Positions 1 through 9,977 are shown, numbered from the stretch's first letter. The stretch: 64,000 nucleotides of DNA from Streptomyces meridianus (GCF_023703325.1 NZ_JAMQGM010000046.1:1-64000); one strand, 5' to 3'. Notes: generated by a model not told the origin, from the sequence alone. Translations and numbers: made by a program.

Positions 1-956
1 GCGCCGGGGTCCCGCACGGCGCACGGGGCGACCCGCACGCCGACCACGCCGGCGCCGGCGTCGGCCGCCGCCCGCACCTCGCGCAGGATGCGGCGGGGCT
101 CGGGGGCGGGCTCCGACGGGTCGACGGTGACCCAGCGGGCGCCGAGTACCGCTTCGCTCCGGGTGAGTTGCTCATGGGTGGCCTCGGTGGCGCTGCCCAC
201 GATCGCGAGGACCGGGGCGGGCGCGGTGCCTGCGGGCCGGATCCCGAGTTCCGCAGCGAGGGCAGCGCCGAAGGGACCGGAGTCCAGGGTGATCCACCGG
301 ATTCCGTCCTCGGCGGCGGTGCGGGCCGCGGCGGCCGCGATGGTGCGCAGGTGGGCGTTCTCGGTGGCGTCGCAGATCAGGACGTCGGCCGGGTGACGCA
401 GGCGCTGCACGACGGCGTCGGGCCCGTCCTCGACGACGTCCAGCGGGATTTCTGCAGTGGTCAGGGCGCTCTGCTCGGCGATGACGGCCGCGATCCGGGA
501 GTGCCGCACCGGGTCGAACGGGTCGTGCGCGACGGGGGTTCGCGTCAGCGGTACCCCGTCCACGAGGTGGAGGCCTCCGACGGTGGTGCGGCCCGCGTCG
601 GGGAAGGCCGGAACGGCCAGGACGCGCACGGGGACCGAGGGCTGCCGGGCGGTCAGGGCATCGACGACGGCGTCGAGTTCGCGACCGGGATTGCCCCGCA
701 GGGTGGTGTCGACCCGCTTGACGACCAGGGGGACGCCGTCGGCCGGTTCGGCAACTGCGCGGACGGCCGCGTAGCCGTCGGCGGGCCGGAAGTGACGGGA
801 GCCGGTGTTGACGACGAGCACGTCCGCCTCGGCGGCGTACCGCGGCACCTGCGCCGGATCGCTGACGGTGACGGTGCGCAGGCCGAGACGGGCGAAGAGC
901 GCACCGGTGGCGTTGCTGCCCGTGAGGTCGTCGGCGACGACGAACACCTGGGCCAC
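1..956 (-). CDS. Four-carbon acid sugar kinase family protein (DUF1537), partial
   Basis: About 318 N-terminal residues are visible; the gene runs off the left edge, so the C-terminal nucleotide-binding domain is missing. The protein opens AQVFVVADDLTGSNATGALF, with the DDLTGS-type motif that marks the sugar-binding domain of the DUF1537 (OtnK/DtnK/YgbK) kinases, which phosphorylate four-carbon acid sugars such as threonate or erythronate. A second typical stretch, VVKRVDTTLRGNPG, follows near residue 80. The GTG at 954-956 is preceded by a GGGAGG ribosome site. It is divergent from the formate dehydrogenase genes. Family assignment is firm; the actual substrate cannot be told from this part. 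Confidence 0.8.
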   Translation of the reverse strand, partial: MAQVFVVADDLTGSNATGALFARLGLRTVTVSDPAQVPRYAAEADVLVVNTGSRHFRPADGYAAVRAVAEPADGVPLVVKRVDTTLRGNPGRELDAVVDALTARQPSVPVRVLAVPAFPDAGRTTVGGLHLVDGVPLTRTPVAHDPFDPVRHSRIAAVIAEQSALTTAEIPLDVVEDGPDAVVQRLRHPADVLICDATENAHLRTIAAAAARTAAEDGIRWITLDSGPFGAALAAELGIRPAGTAPAPVLAIVGSATEATHEQLTRSEAVLGARWVTVDPSEPAPEPRRILREVRAAADAGAGVVGVRVAPCAVRDPG

Positions 957-1147
957 CCGGCCTCCCGTCCCGTGCGTGCCCGCCACCTCGACTCGACTGG
1001 TTCGCGCAACTCTTGCTGCGCGGTTCACTCACTGAGCCTGCTGGCGACCGGGAGAGCCTGTCAAGGGTCCGGGCCGGAGCCCGGTTCGCGCGCACCCGGG
1101 GGCAGCGAGCAGATGCGTCCGGAAGGGGACCGGGCCACGATGAGTGC

Positions 1148-2833
1148 ATGAACGCCGACGGCTCGGAGCCCCGCTTCGATGCGTTCCGGGCTCTCGCGGA
1201 GCGCCGCGGCCGCCCCGGCACCCGGCTCATCGAGGCCCTGAAGGAGTCCGGGCCGGGGCCGTTGGAGGAGGCCGGAGGCCGGGCACGGGCGGTGGCCTCC
1301 CGCTGGCGGCTGCCCGCTGCGGCCGCGCTCGGGCCGGCGAGCTATTTCGCCGACCTGTCGGTCCCACCGGGGCGACGCCGGATACGGCTGTGCACCGCCG
1401 CGGCCTGTTTCGCCGCCACAGGCGGGCGGCACGTGCGCGAGACCGAGGAGCGTCTCGGCGTCACCTGCGACTCCGCGACCCCTGACGGAGCGACCTCATT
1501 GCAGGCCGTGCGCTGTCTCGGCTACTGCTATGCCGCTCCGGCGGCGCTCGACGGCGGTACGCCGTGCACCGGCCCCGAGCTGGCCGGCCGGCTCGCCGGT
1601 GGCGGCGCCCCGGCCGCGCCGGATATCCCCGCGGCGGACGCCACCGGCGATCCCGTCCTCCTCGGCCGGATCGTGAACGGCGGGCCCGCCTGGCAGGTCT
1701 GGCCCGGGACCGTCACCGGCGCCGCCGCCGACCGGGTGCTCGCCGAGGTGGCGGCCTCGGGGCTCAGGGGCCGCGGCGGTGCCGGTTTCGAGGTCGCCGC
1801 CAAGTGGCGGGCCACCGGCCGGGGCCCGGGGACGGTGGTGGTGGCCAACGGGGACGAGGGCGACCCCGGATCCTACGCCGACCGGCTGCTGATGGAGGAG
1901 GATCCCGAACTCGTGCTGGAGGGGCTGGCGCTGGCCTGCTTCGCGTGCGGGGCAGAGCGGGGGATCGTCCTGGTGCGGTCCGAGTATCCGCGGGCGGCGG
2001 CGCGCATGCGGGAGGCCGTCGTCCGGGCGTACGACGCTGGTCACTTCGGGCCGTCGGTGCATGCCACCGGGACCTCCCTGGAGGTGGCTGTGGCCGAGGG
2101 CGCCGGGTCCTACGTGACCGGCGAGGAGACCGCCCTCATCGCAAGCCTGGAAGGCGGCCGCGGATGCGCCCGGCCACGTCCGCCGTACCCCACGCGGCAC
2201 GGCCTGTGGGACGCGCCGACCGTGGTCAACAACGTGGAGACGCTGGCGGCCGTGCCGTGGATCGTCCGCCGCGGCGGTGCGGCCTACGCCCGCCGGGGGA
2301 CCCCGCGGGAGACCGGCACCAAGATCGTCTGCCTCTCCGAGGGGTTCGCCCGGCCCGGCGCGTACGAGATCGAGCTCGGCACGCCGGTCGAGCGGATCAC
2401 CGCCGGGCTGGGCGGGGGGATGCGCGACGGCAGACGGGCCGCCGTGCTCCAGATCGGCGGGCCGCTCGGCGGTTTCCTGGCCGCGGATGCCCTCGACGTC
2501 CCCCTCGCGCAGGAGGCGCTGGCGCGGCGCGGGGCGTCCCTCGGGCACGCCGGCCTGGTCGCCTTCGACGAACGCCTTGATCCGGTGGCGGTGCTGCGGC
2601 ACGTCTGGGAGTTCGCCGCCGCGGAGAGCTGCGGAGCATGTTCGCCCTGCCGGGTCGGTTCGCGTCGCGGCCTGGAACTGGTGTCGGGGCGGGCCCGGGA
2701 TACGGCGGAGTACCGCCGTCTGCTGCGGCTGCTGTCCGAGGCCAGTCTGTGCGCGTTCGGCCGCGGAATTCCCGGCGCGGTGCTGAGTCTGGCCCGGGCC
2801 TACGGCGTCCGGCTCGCGGGGTGGGACGGTTGA
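1148..2833 (+). CDS. NAD-dependent formate dehydrogenase, NuoE-NuoF fused subunit
   Basis: A 561-residue fusion of a NuoE-like thioredoxin-fold ferredoxin and a NuoF-like flavoprotein, the diaphorase half of soluble NAD-linked formate dehydrogenases (FdsB-like). Cys82, Cys87, Cys123 and Cys127 give the C-x4-C and C-x3-C ligands of a [2Fe-2S] cluster. RGRGGAGF near residue 208 belongs to the FMN/NADH site, and ESCGACSPCRVG near residue 493 with LCAFG near 534 supplies the C-x2-C-x2-C plus distal Cys of the [4Fe-4S] cluster. It would take electrons from the catalytic subunit downstream and reduce NAD+ in the cytoplasm. The ATG at 1148 is the sensible start; upstream in-frame codons lack family similarity. 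Its stop overlaps the next start. Confidence 0.86.
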   Translation: MNADGSEPRFDAFRALAERRGRPGTRLIEALKESGPGPLEEAGGRARAVASRWRLPAAAALGPASYFADLSVPPGRRRIRLCTAAACFAATGGRHVRETEERLGVTCDSATPDGATSLQAVRCLGYCYAAPAALDGGTPCTGPELAGRLAGGGAPAAPDIPAADATGDPVLLGRIVNGGPAWQVWPGTVTGAAADRVLAEVAASGLRGRGGAGFEVAAKWRATGRGPGTVVVANGDEGDPGSYADRLLMEEDPELVLEGLALACFACGAERGIVLVRSEYPRAAARMREAVVRAYDAGHFGPSVHATGTSLEVAVAEGAGSYVTGEETALIASLEGGRGCARPRPPYPTRHGLWDAPTVVNNVETLAAVPWIVRRGGAAYARRGTPRETGTKIVCLSEGFARPGAYEIELGTPVERITAGLGGGMRDGRRAAVLQIGGPLGGFLAADALDVPLAQEALARRGASLGHAGLVAFDERLDPVAVLRHVWEFAAAESCGACSPCRVGSRRGLELVSGRARDTAEYRRLLRLLSEASLCAFGRGIPGAVLSLARAYGVRLAGWDG

Positions 2834-5580
2834 GCCCGGTGCGGCTCGAGGTCGACGGGCGCCCGGTCGACGTGGCCGAGGGCTCGTCACTGCTGGCGGC
2901 CGTCGAGGCCGCCGGGGTGCGGCTGCCCACGCTGTGCCACGACGACCGGCTGACGCCGTCCGGCTCCTGCCGCACCTGCCTGGTCCGTGCCGACGGCCGG
3001 GTCGCCGCAGCCTGCGTCACTCCTGCGACGGCCGGCGGCACGGTCGAGACAGGCGGCGAGGACATCGCCGCGCTGCGCCGCGACGCCGTGGAGATCATCG
3101 TCTCCGCGCTCCCGCCCGGTGCGGTCGACGGCACCGGCAGCGAACTGGCCCGGCTCTGCGCCTCGTTGGACATCCGGCCGGGGACGGCGGCCGGCACGCC
3201 CGGCCGGGGCCGCGACACCTCTCACCCGTTCGTGCACCTCGACGCGGACCTGTGCATCGCCTGCGGGCGCTGCGTGCGGATGTGCTCCGAAGTGCAGGGC
3301 ACCTTCGCGCTCACCCTGACCGGCAGAGGGGCGGACACCGTCGTCGCGCCCGGCACCGGGGGGCTCTGGGCGGAGTCGGACTGCGTCGCCTGCGGGGGCT
3401 GCGTCGACACCTGCCCCACCGGGGCGATCACCGAGCCGGGCCCCGGGAGCGGGCTCACCTCCGCCACACCCCGCGCGGCGCGGCCCGACACCGTCCGGAC
3501 CCGGACCACGTGCGGCTACTGCGGCGTGGGCTGCACCCTGGAGGCCGTCACCCGGGACGGGGAGCTCACCGCGGTGCTGCCGGCCCGCGACGGCCCGGTG
3601 AACCGGGGCCACGCCTGCGTCAAGGGCCGCTTCGCCCACGGTTTCCTCGTCTCGCCGGAGCGGCTGACCGAACCCCTGGTGCGCCGGAACGGCCGACTGG
3701 AACCGGTGAGCTGGGACGAGGCTCTGCGCCGGGTCGCCGACGGGGTCCGGCAGGCGGTCGCAGAAGGCGGCCCGGACGCCGTGGCGGCCATTTCCTCCGC
3801 CCGTGCCACCAACGAGGAGAACTATCTGGTGCAGAAGTTCCTCCGGGTCGTGATCGGCACCAACAACGTGGACAACTGCTCACGGCTGTGCCACTCGCCC
3901 TCCGCCGCCGGGCTGACCGCGGCCTTCGGACACTCCGGCGGCACTGATTCCTTCGACGACCTCGAACGTGCCGACTGCCTGCTCGTGGTCGGCGCCAATC
4001 CGGCCGAGGCCCATCCGGTGGTGGGAGCGCGCCTGCTGCAACGCGTCCTGCACGGGGGCGCTCGGCTGGTGGTCGCCGACCCGCGCGCGGTGGGTCTGGC
4101 GCAACACGCGGACGTCCATCTGCGTCCGCGGCCGGGCACGAACGTCGCCCTCTGTCACGGCCTCGCCCATGTGCTGCTGGCCGAGGGCCTGGCCGACGAG
4201 GAGTTCCTGACGCACCGCGCGAAGGGGCTGCCGGAGCTGGCATCGCTGCTGGAGGACTACCGGCCGGACCGGGTCTTCGAGCTGACCGGCGTTCCGGCCG
4301 GCGAACTGGTCTCCGCCGCCCGGATCTACGGACGCGCGCGGCGGCCCGCCATCGTCTACGGGCTCGGCGTCACCGAGCACCTCCACGGAACCGACGGCGT
4401 GCGCGCGCTGGCGAACCTGGCGATCCTGTGCGGCGCGGTGGGAACCGACCACGGCTGCGGGGTGATTCCGCTGCGCGGCCAGAACAACGTCCAGGGCGCG
4501 TCGGACATGGGAGCCCTGCCCGACTTCCTGCCCGGCTACGGCAGGGTGGCGGATCCCGGCGCGCGTTCACGGGCGGAAGAAGTGTGGGGCGCCTCCCTCC
4601 CGGAGCGGCCGGGACTGCGCATCCCTGAGATGTTCGCGGGCGCCCGGGCGGGGACCGTGCGGGCGCTGTGGATCATCGGCGAGGACGTGTGCGCCACGGA
4701 CCCCGACAGCAACCGGGTCGCCGAGGCCCTGGACGTCTGTCCGCTCGTCGTCTGCAACGAACTGTTCCTGTCCGGCACCGCCCGCCGTGCCGACGTGGTG
4801 CTGCCGGCCGCTTCGTGGCTGGAGAAGGACGGTTCGTTCGTCAACTTCGACCGCCGTTTCCAGCGGGTGCGGCCCGCGCTGAGCCCGCCCGGGAGCGCAC
4901 GGAGCGACTTCGACATCCTGCACGCAGTGGCCCGGGCGCTGGGAGCCGACCTCGGCTGCCCCGCTCCGGCCGACGCGCTCGAGGAGTGCGGCCGGACCGC
5001 CCCCGTGTTCGCGGGCGTCTCCCACACCAGGCTGGACCGGGAGGGGGCCGTCCCGTGGCCCTGCCCGGACCCGGGCCGCCCGGGAGAGGCCAAGTTGTAC
5101 CGGGAGAGTTTCGCCACACCCGACGGACGCGCGCATCTGGCCGCCGTGCCCTATCTGCCGCCCGGTGAGCAGCCGGACGACGACTATCCGCTGGTTCTGG
5201 TGACCGGCCGGCGCTGGGCGCACTACAACTCCGGCAGCATGACACGGCGCAGCGGCAACCTGGAGCTGGCATCCACCGACTGGCTCGACCTGCACCCGGA
5301 CGACGCCGCCAGGTACGGGGTGGGCGACGGCCGGCCGGTCGTCGTGGAGAGCCGGCACGGCCGGGCCCGGCTCATCGCCCGGATCGGGCACGAAGTGTCG
5401 CCGGGAGAGGTGTTCTGCGCGTTCCACTTCCCGGCGAGCGGGGTCAACCGCCTCACCTCCGGGCACGCGGACACGGTCACGTCCTGCCCCGAGTACAAGG
5501 TCACGGCCGTGCACGTCGCGCCCGCTCTCCCGGACTCCGCCGATACGGCAGGCACGCACGGCCGCCGGGGAGGACGGTGA
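2830..5580 (+). CDS. fdhF: Formate dehydrogenase alpha (molybdopterin) subunit
   Basis: About 916 residues with the full NAD-linked FDH catalytic layout. A NuoG-like [2Fe-2S] domain lies at about residues 35-63 (LCHDD, SGSCRTC, ACVTP), two ferredoxin [4Fe-4S] sites follow (CIACGRC near 142, CVACGGC near 185), then the molybdopterin domain opens with CGYCGVGC near 228. The segment CSRLCHSPSAAGL near 350 aligns with the metal-ligand position, which here is cysteine, not selenocysteine. The C-terminus has the usual cofactor-binding beta-barrel. It oxidises formate to CO2 and passes electrons to the upstream subunit. I chose the TTG at 2830, which overlaps the preceding TGA; GTG at 2821 or 2839 are alternatives. 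No fdhD maturation gene is visible. Confidence 0.88.
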   Translation: MSPVRLEVDGRPVDVAEGSSLLAAVEAAGVRLPTLCHDDRLTPSGSCRTCLVRADGRVAAACVTPATAGGTVETGGEDIAALRRDAVEIIVSALPPGAVDGTGSELARLCASLDIRPGTAAGTPGRGRDTSHPFVHLDADLCIACGRCVRMCSEVQGTFALTLTGRGADTVVAPGTGGLWAESDCVACGGCVDTCPTGAITEPGPGSGLTSATPRAARPDTVRTRTTCGYCGVGCTLEAVTRDGELTAVLPARDGPVNRGHACVKGRFAHGFLVSPERLTEPLVRRNGRLEPVSWDEALRRVADGVRQAVAEGGPDAVAAISSARATNEENYLVQKFLRVVIGTNNVDNCSRLCHSPSAAGLTAAFGHSGGTDSFDDLERADCLLVVGANPAEAHPVVGARLLQRVLHGGARLVVADPRAVGLAQHADVHLRPRPGTNVALCHGLAHVLLAEGLADEEFLTHRAKGLPELASLLEDYRPDRVFELTGVPAGELVSAARIYGRARRPAIVYGLGVTEHLHGTDGVRALANLAILCGAVGTDHGCGVIPLRGQNNVQGASDMGALPDFLPGYGRVADPGARSRAEEVWGASLPERPGLRIPEMFAGARAGTVRALWIIGEDVCATDPDSNRVAEALDVCPLVVCNELFLSGTARRADVVLPAASWLEKDGSFVNFDRRFQRVRPALSPPGSARSDFDILHAVARALGADLGCPAPADALEECGRTAPVFAGVSHTRLDREGAVPWPCPDPGRPGEAKLYRESFATPDGRAHLAAVPYLPPGEQPDDDYPLVLVTGRRWAHYNSGSMTRRSGNLELASTDWLDLHPDDAARYGVGDGRPVVVESRHGRARLIARIGHEVSPGEVFCAFHFPASGVNRLTSGHADTVTSCPEYKVTAVHVAPALPDSADTAGTHGRRGGR

Positions 5581-5652
5581 ACCGGCACCCGGCCCCGGCC
5601 GATGCCGCCGAAGGAGCGGACCCGGGGACATCGGTCCGCCGCTGCTTCAGGG

Positions 5653-6273
5653 TCACCCACCGGACGGCGGAGCCGCCCACCTCCGCCGTACGACGTCCTC
5701 GTGCTCCGCCTGCTCCAGTGCGAGGTCAACCCGCTCGAGCGCCTGCTCCAGGCGGGGAATCCAGTGCCGGCGAAGGGCACGCACGCGTCGACGGGTGCTC
5801 AGCACCGCGTCTCCGACGGCGCGGGCCGCGGACCGCGCAGCCGCGTACTCACCCGCCGCACGCAGCACTTCGCGGTAGGCACCCTCGGCGTGCACCAGTG
5901 CCGTGTTCCCGTAGACGGCGGTGCCGGCTGCCCGCTCCGGCACTGTGCAGGAGAACCCGGACGGATGGCGCACGCCCATCGTGGCCGACCGGCCCACGGC
6001 GACCACGGCCGGGCCGACGCCGTCCTGCGCCGCCTCCAAGGAACGCTCGCCGCCCAGTACCACTGCGCGCCTCAGCCAGGTCTCGGCCTCCGACACGCGT
6101 TCCTCCCAGGTCCGCGACGCGTCCTCGGCGGCGCGCAGCAGACGCCGGTGGTCGGCATGCAGGATGTGCAGTTTGCGCTCCAGGAGGCCGGCGCCGCGCA
6201 GGGCCGTGTCCAGGCTCCGGCGAAGGCGCAGCCGTCCGGCCCGCCCGGGCGGCACCCGGCTCTGCGCGGTCAT
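5653..6273 (-). CDS. atpD: V/A-type ATP synthase subunit D
   Basis: A 206-residue protein with two long, arginine- and alanine-rich helical stretches at the N- and C-termini, as expected for the central-shaft subunit D that forms an antiparallel coiled coil inside the A3B3 head. It starts with the family-typical basic segment (VPPGRAGRLRLRRSLDTA) and ends with RRHWIPRLEQALERVDLALEQAEHE in pieces of the same helix. It is the last gene of the nine-gene ATPase operon and its ATG overlaps the stop of subunit B by four bases. It converges on the formate dehydrogenase genes 72 bp away. Sequence similarity plus operon position make the call secure. Confidence 0.85.
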   Translation of the reverse strand: MTAQSRVPPGRAGRLRLRRSLDTALRGAGLLERKLHILHADHRRLLRAAEDASRTWEERVSEAETWLRRAVVLGGERSLEAAQDGVGPAVVAVGRSATMGVRHPSGFSCTVPERAAGTAVYGNTALVHAEGAYREVLRAAGEYAAARSAARAVGDAVLSTRRRVRALRRHWIPRLEQALERVDLALEQAEHEDVVRRRWAAPPSGG

Positions 6274-7691
6274 CCGCCGGCCTCCCGGACGCCGCCCGCG
6301 GCCGGGTCCTCACGTGCGCCGCGGGCATCGAGAAGTTCGTCGGGCAGCATGGTCAACTGGCTGCGGGGCAGGGTGAGCAGGACCCGCCAGGCACGCTCGA
6401 GGGTGTCCTCCAGCCGGCGCATGCGGTCTCGGGGCTGGTCGACGAAATCACGGAGGAATGCCTCGTCGAAGGCGAGGTAGCCGCGGTCGGCCTGGCTCAG
6501 CGCGTCCTCACCGACCAGATCTGCCAGTTCCCGCACCTGCCGCGCCCGGGCCAGGCTCGCCAGGAGCTGCGCCGCGACGGGAAGATGGTCTGCTCTGGTG
6601 CGGCCGGGCCCGGCGCCCCTGCGCATCAGGCGGGACAAGGAGGAAAGCGCGTCCACGGGCGGGTGCACTCCCAGCGCGTGCGTCCGCCGGGACAGCACGA
6701 TCTGCCCCTCCGTGATGTAGCCGGTCAGGTCGGGAACCGGATGGGTGATGTCGTACGCGGGCATGGTGAGGACGGGCAGGACCGTGACGGATCCCGGCCG
6801 TCCGCGGATCCGTCCGCACCGCTCGTAGAGCGAGGCGAGGTCGCTGTACAGGTAGCCGGGATATGCGCGGCGGGCCGGGATCTCCCCACGCTCGGCCGAC
6901 ACCTCGCGCAGCGCCTCGGCGTAACTGGTCATGTCGGTCATCACCACGAGTACGTGGCGGCCCCCGGTGAAGGCGAGGTCCTCCGCGACCGTGAGCGCGA
7001 TACGCGGGGTCAGGAGCCGTTCGATGACGGGGTCGTCCGCGGTGTTGAGCAGCAGCACCAGTTCACCTGCGGCGGACCGTTCGTCGAGTGCGTCCCGGAC
7101 GAAAGCGGCTTCCGGGTGGGTGAGCCCCATGCCTGCGAAGACGACACTGAACGCCTCGCCGCCGGCGGTCGACTGGGCGGCGATCTGCGCGGCCAACTCC
7201 AGATGGGGCAGACCTGCGGCGGAGAAGACCGGCAGTTTCTGTCCTCGCACCAGGGTCGTCAGCGCGTCGACCGCGCCGACTCCGGTGAGCACCGGTTCGG
7301 ACGGAGGCTGCCGGTGCAGGGGGTTGAGGGGGGTGCCCCCGACCGGAGCCCGGGCCCTGCCGAACACCGGTGGCCCGCCGTCGATCGGGTCGCCCCGGCC
7401 GTTGCAGACCCTGCCCAGCCACCCGGAACCGACCGGAATGTGCAACGGCTCGCCGGCGAACGCCACCCGCAGCCCGTCCGGATCCATTCCCCAGGTGTCC
7501 TCCAGGATCTGGACCAGAACGAGGTCACGGTCCACCTCCAGAACCAGACCGTGCCGCCGCTCGCCGGAGGGGAGGGTGATCCTCGCGAACTCGTCCCACC
7601 CCACGCCCGACACGCCGTCCACCACGGCCAGTGGTCCGCGCAACTCCCGCACGGCCGTGAACTCGATGTCCCCCCACACGGTCGCGCTCAC
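6270..7691 (-). CDS. atpB: V/A-type ATP synthase subunit B
   Basis: A 473-residue subunit B, the non-catalytic partner of subunit A in the hexameric head. It carries the family stretch CNGRGDPIDGGPP near residue 90, a degenerate phosphate loop (SAAGLPHLELAAQIAAQ) with no Walker lysine, as usual for B subunits, and the MTDMTSYAEALREVSAERGE segment that is diagnostic for V/A-type B chains. GTG at 7689-7691 overlaps the stop of subunit A (GTGA), and its own stop overlaps the start of subunit D, so translational coupling along the operon is likely. Confidence 0.93.
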   Translation of the reverse strand: MSATVWGDIEFTAVRELRGPLAVVDGVSGVGWDEFARITLPSGERRHGLVLEVDRDLVLVQILEDTWGMDPDGLRVAFAGEPLHIPVGSGWLGRVCNGRGDPIDGGPPVFGRARAPVGGTPLNPLHRQPPSEPVLTGVGAVDALTTLVRGQKLPVFSAAGLPHLELAAQIAAQSTAGGEAFSVVFAGMGLTHPEAAFVRDALDERSAAGELVLLLNTADDPVIERLLTPRIALTVAEDLAFTGGRHVLVVMTDMTSYAEALREVSAERGEIPARRAYPGYLYSDLASLYERCGRIRGRPGSVTVLPVLTMPAYDITHPVPDLTGYITEGQIVLSRRTHALGVHPPVDALSSLSRLMRRGAGPGRTRADHLPVAAQLLASLARARQVRELADLVGEDALSQADRGYLAFDEAFLRDFVDQPRDRMRRLEDTLERAWRVLLTLPRSQLTMLPDELLDARGAREDPAAGGVREAGG

Positions 7692-9454
7692 CGGGGCTCC
7701 CCGAGCCCGGACAGCACGACATCCCGCAGTTCGGGCACCGCCGCCGCGTCGAGCGGACCCGTCTGCTCGCGGGCCCGCAGGACCGGTCCGAAATCCGCTT
7801 CCTCGACGGTCTCCACCGGCACGCCGGAGGCCACGAGAGCCCGGCAGCGTTCCACGACCGCGAGCACCGCATCGGCCAGCGCAGCCGTCCTGTCCGCTCC
7901 GCAATGGGCATCGCGCGGCGACAGCGCACTCTGCTGGAGCACGCCTTCCCGGACCAGCCGGCCGGCGAGCACGCTGATCCGCTCCTGCGCGGGCAGAGCG
8001 GTGATCCCCACCAGATCGACAAGGTCGGCCAGCCGGTCCGCCTCGGCCAGCAGCAGGGCGATCCGCGAGCGCCGCTCGGCCCACGCCGGGTCTCCTGAGG
8101 CGCGTCGGTGGGCGCCCACCGACACCGCGTCCCTGGAGAACGATCCTGCCCAGGAGATCGCCGGGTAGTGGCGTGCGTACGCCAGGTCGCGGTCCAGGGA
8201 CCACCGGCAGCGCACGAACCGTTCGGTGTGGGCGGTCACCGGCTCGGTCATGTCCCCGCCAGGTGGGGAAACCGCGCCGATCACGGTGACCGAGCCCCGT
8301 GTCCCGCCCAACGTGATCACCGATCCGGCCCGCTCGTAGAAGGCAGCGATCTCCGAGGCGAGGCCGGCCGGATAGCCCTCCTCCGCCGGAAGGGCGCCGG
8401 TACGGGAGGCGAACTCCCGCAGCGCCTCGGCCCAGCGCGACGTGGAGTCGGCTATGAGCACGACGTGCAGCCCCATGTCCCGGAAGTACTCGGCCACGGT
8501 GGCACCCGTGTGGATGCTCGCCTCCCGGGCCATCATCGGCATGTTCGAGGTGTTGGCGACGGTCACGGTCCGGTCGGCGAGGCGCCCACCGGTGCGCGGG
8601 TCCTCCAGTTCGGCGAAGTCGGAGATCACATCGGCCATCTCGTTGCCGCGCTCCCCGCAGCCCACGTAGACGATGACGTCCGCGTCGCTCCATTTGGCGA
8701 TCTGCTGCAACAGCACGGTCTTGCCCGTACCGAACCCTCCCGGAACCGCGACGGTCCCTCCCCGCGCGACCGGGAAGAGCAGGTCGATCGCACGCTGCCC
8801 GGTGTTCAGGGGCTCCGGATCGTCGACGCGCTCGCGCACCGGACGGGGCCGCCGGACCGGCCAGCTGTCCGTGATGCGGACCTCGTGCCCGCCGACCCGT
8901 GCCACGGCCGTGTCCTGCGCATACACCCCTTCCTTGGCGACCCACTCCACGACACCACCTCGTCCCGGTGGGACCAGGACCTGTGCGCGGACCGGACCGC
9001 CGGTGCGGACCTCGCCGACGGCGGCACCCTCGCCGATCCGCGCACCCGCGCTCACCGCCGGAGTGAACGGCCGGCCACGCTCGGCCGATCGCCCGCCGAA
9101 TGATCCGGCGCCGAGCCGTTCCCCGCCTTCGGACAACGGTCGCAACAGCCCGTCGAAGACCCCGCCGAGCAGTCCCGGACCGAGCCGGGCCGAGAGCGGT
9201 TCGCCGAGGGGCCGCGCGGGATCTCCGGGAACGAGGCCCCCGGTGTACTCGTAGGCCTGGATCGTGACGACGTCGTTCCTCACGGACACGACCTCTCCCG
9301 GAACCGCGGCCCGGCCGAGCAGGACCAGGTCGTTCATCGCGGTTGCCCCACGGTGCTCCGTCTCGACCAGCGGGCCCGCCACCCGCAGGATCCGCGGGAG
9401 CGGGAAGTCGCCGCCGCAGGGCCCGGAACGGGAGGCACCGGGGTCCGGGCTCAC
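7688..9454 (-). CDS. atpA: V/A-type ATP synthase catalytic subunit A
   Basis: The 588-residue catalytic subunit. It has the N-terminal barrel (RILRVAGPLVE), the A-chain-specific bulge region around residues 95-190, and a perfect Walker A, GGFGTGKT, near residue 237, followed by the catalytic GCGERGNEMADV segment and a Walker B-type VVLIADSTSRWAEALRE. Length agrees with the family (about 580-600). The start is the GTG at 9452-9454, which overlaps the stop of subunit E; an in-frame upstream extension is not supported. It hydrolyses or makes ATP in step with ion flow through the I/K membrane part. Confidence 0.94.
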   Translation of the reverse strand: MSPDPGASRSGPCGGDFPLPRILRVAGPLVETEHRGATAMNDLVLLGRAAVPGEVVSVRNDVVTIQAYEYTGGLVPGDPARPLGEPLSARLGPGLLGGVFDGLLRPLSEGGERLGAGSFGGRSAERGRPFTPAVSAGARIGEGAAVGEVRTGGPVRAQVLVPPGRGGVVEWVAKEGVYAQDTAVARVGGHEVRITDSWPVRRPRPVRERVDDPEPLNTGQRAIDLLFPVARGGTVAVPGGFGTGKTVLLQQIAKWSDADVIVYVGCGERGNEMADVISDFAELEDPRTGGRLADRTVTVANTSNMPMMAREASIHTGATVAEYFRDMGLHVVLIADSTSRWAEALREFASRTGALPAEEGYPAGLASEIAAFYERAGSVITLGGTRGSVTVIGAVSPPGGDMTEPVTAHTERFVRCRWSLDRDLAYARHYPAISWAGSFSRDAVSVGAHRRASGDPAWAERRSRIALLLAEADRLADLVDLVGITALPAQERISVLAGRLVREGVLQQSALSPRDAHCGADRTAALADAVLAVVERCRALVASGVPVETVEEADFGPVLRAREQTGPLDAAAVPELRDVVLSGLGEPR

Positions 9455-9977
9455 GGTGCCCACAGTGTCTCGGCCTCCGCCCCGAACCGTGCCAGGGCGC
9501 GGTCGGCGAGCGCCTCGGGCGAGTAGTCCACGCATCTGCCCTCGGCCCTGGCGATCAGCCCTCCGCCGGGGGGCTCGGCCACCTCGGCGTCCGGCCCGAG
9601 AAGCCGGCGCGCGCGGCGCGCCATTGTGATCCCGGCAGGGTTTCCGTTCCCGGTCCCGGCCATCAGCTCCCGCAGTCGCCGGACTGTACGGGCCCGCAGT
9701 TCGTCATAGGCAGCCCCCCGCTCGTGCAATCCGCGTTCCCGGGCCGTCCTGCGCGCTCGGGCCAGCGAGGCGCGGGCGGCGTCGGCGCCCTCCGCCTCGC
9801 CGGCGCGGCGTGCCTCGGCCAGGATCGTCTCCGCCTCCTCGTCTCCACGGCGCAGCAGGTCATCGGCCTCCCGGTCGGCCAGGGCGAGTGCGGCCTCCGC
9901 ATCCGCGCGGGCGGCCCGGAGCAGCTGGGCCCGGGCCGGCTCGAGCGCGGAGGCGACCCTCTCCGGGGGCGGGTTCC

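Noticed and set aside
168-1151. Long plus-strand open frame opposite the four-carbon acid sugar kinase gene
   Set aside because: It is the antisense shadow of a real gene. The minus-strand reading gives DUF1537 motifs, while this one is low-complexity Gly/Asp/Arg with no family similarity.
3880-3900. Possible selenocysteine codon in formate dehydrogenase
   Set aside because: The codon at the metal-ligand position is TGC (Cys); no in-frame TGA occurs in the gene.
5577-8168. 863-codon plus-strand open frame through the ATPase operon
   Set aside because: GC-driven antisense frame. The minus strand encodes clear ATPase subunits B and D with 4-base overlaps.
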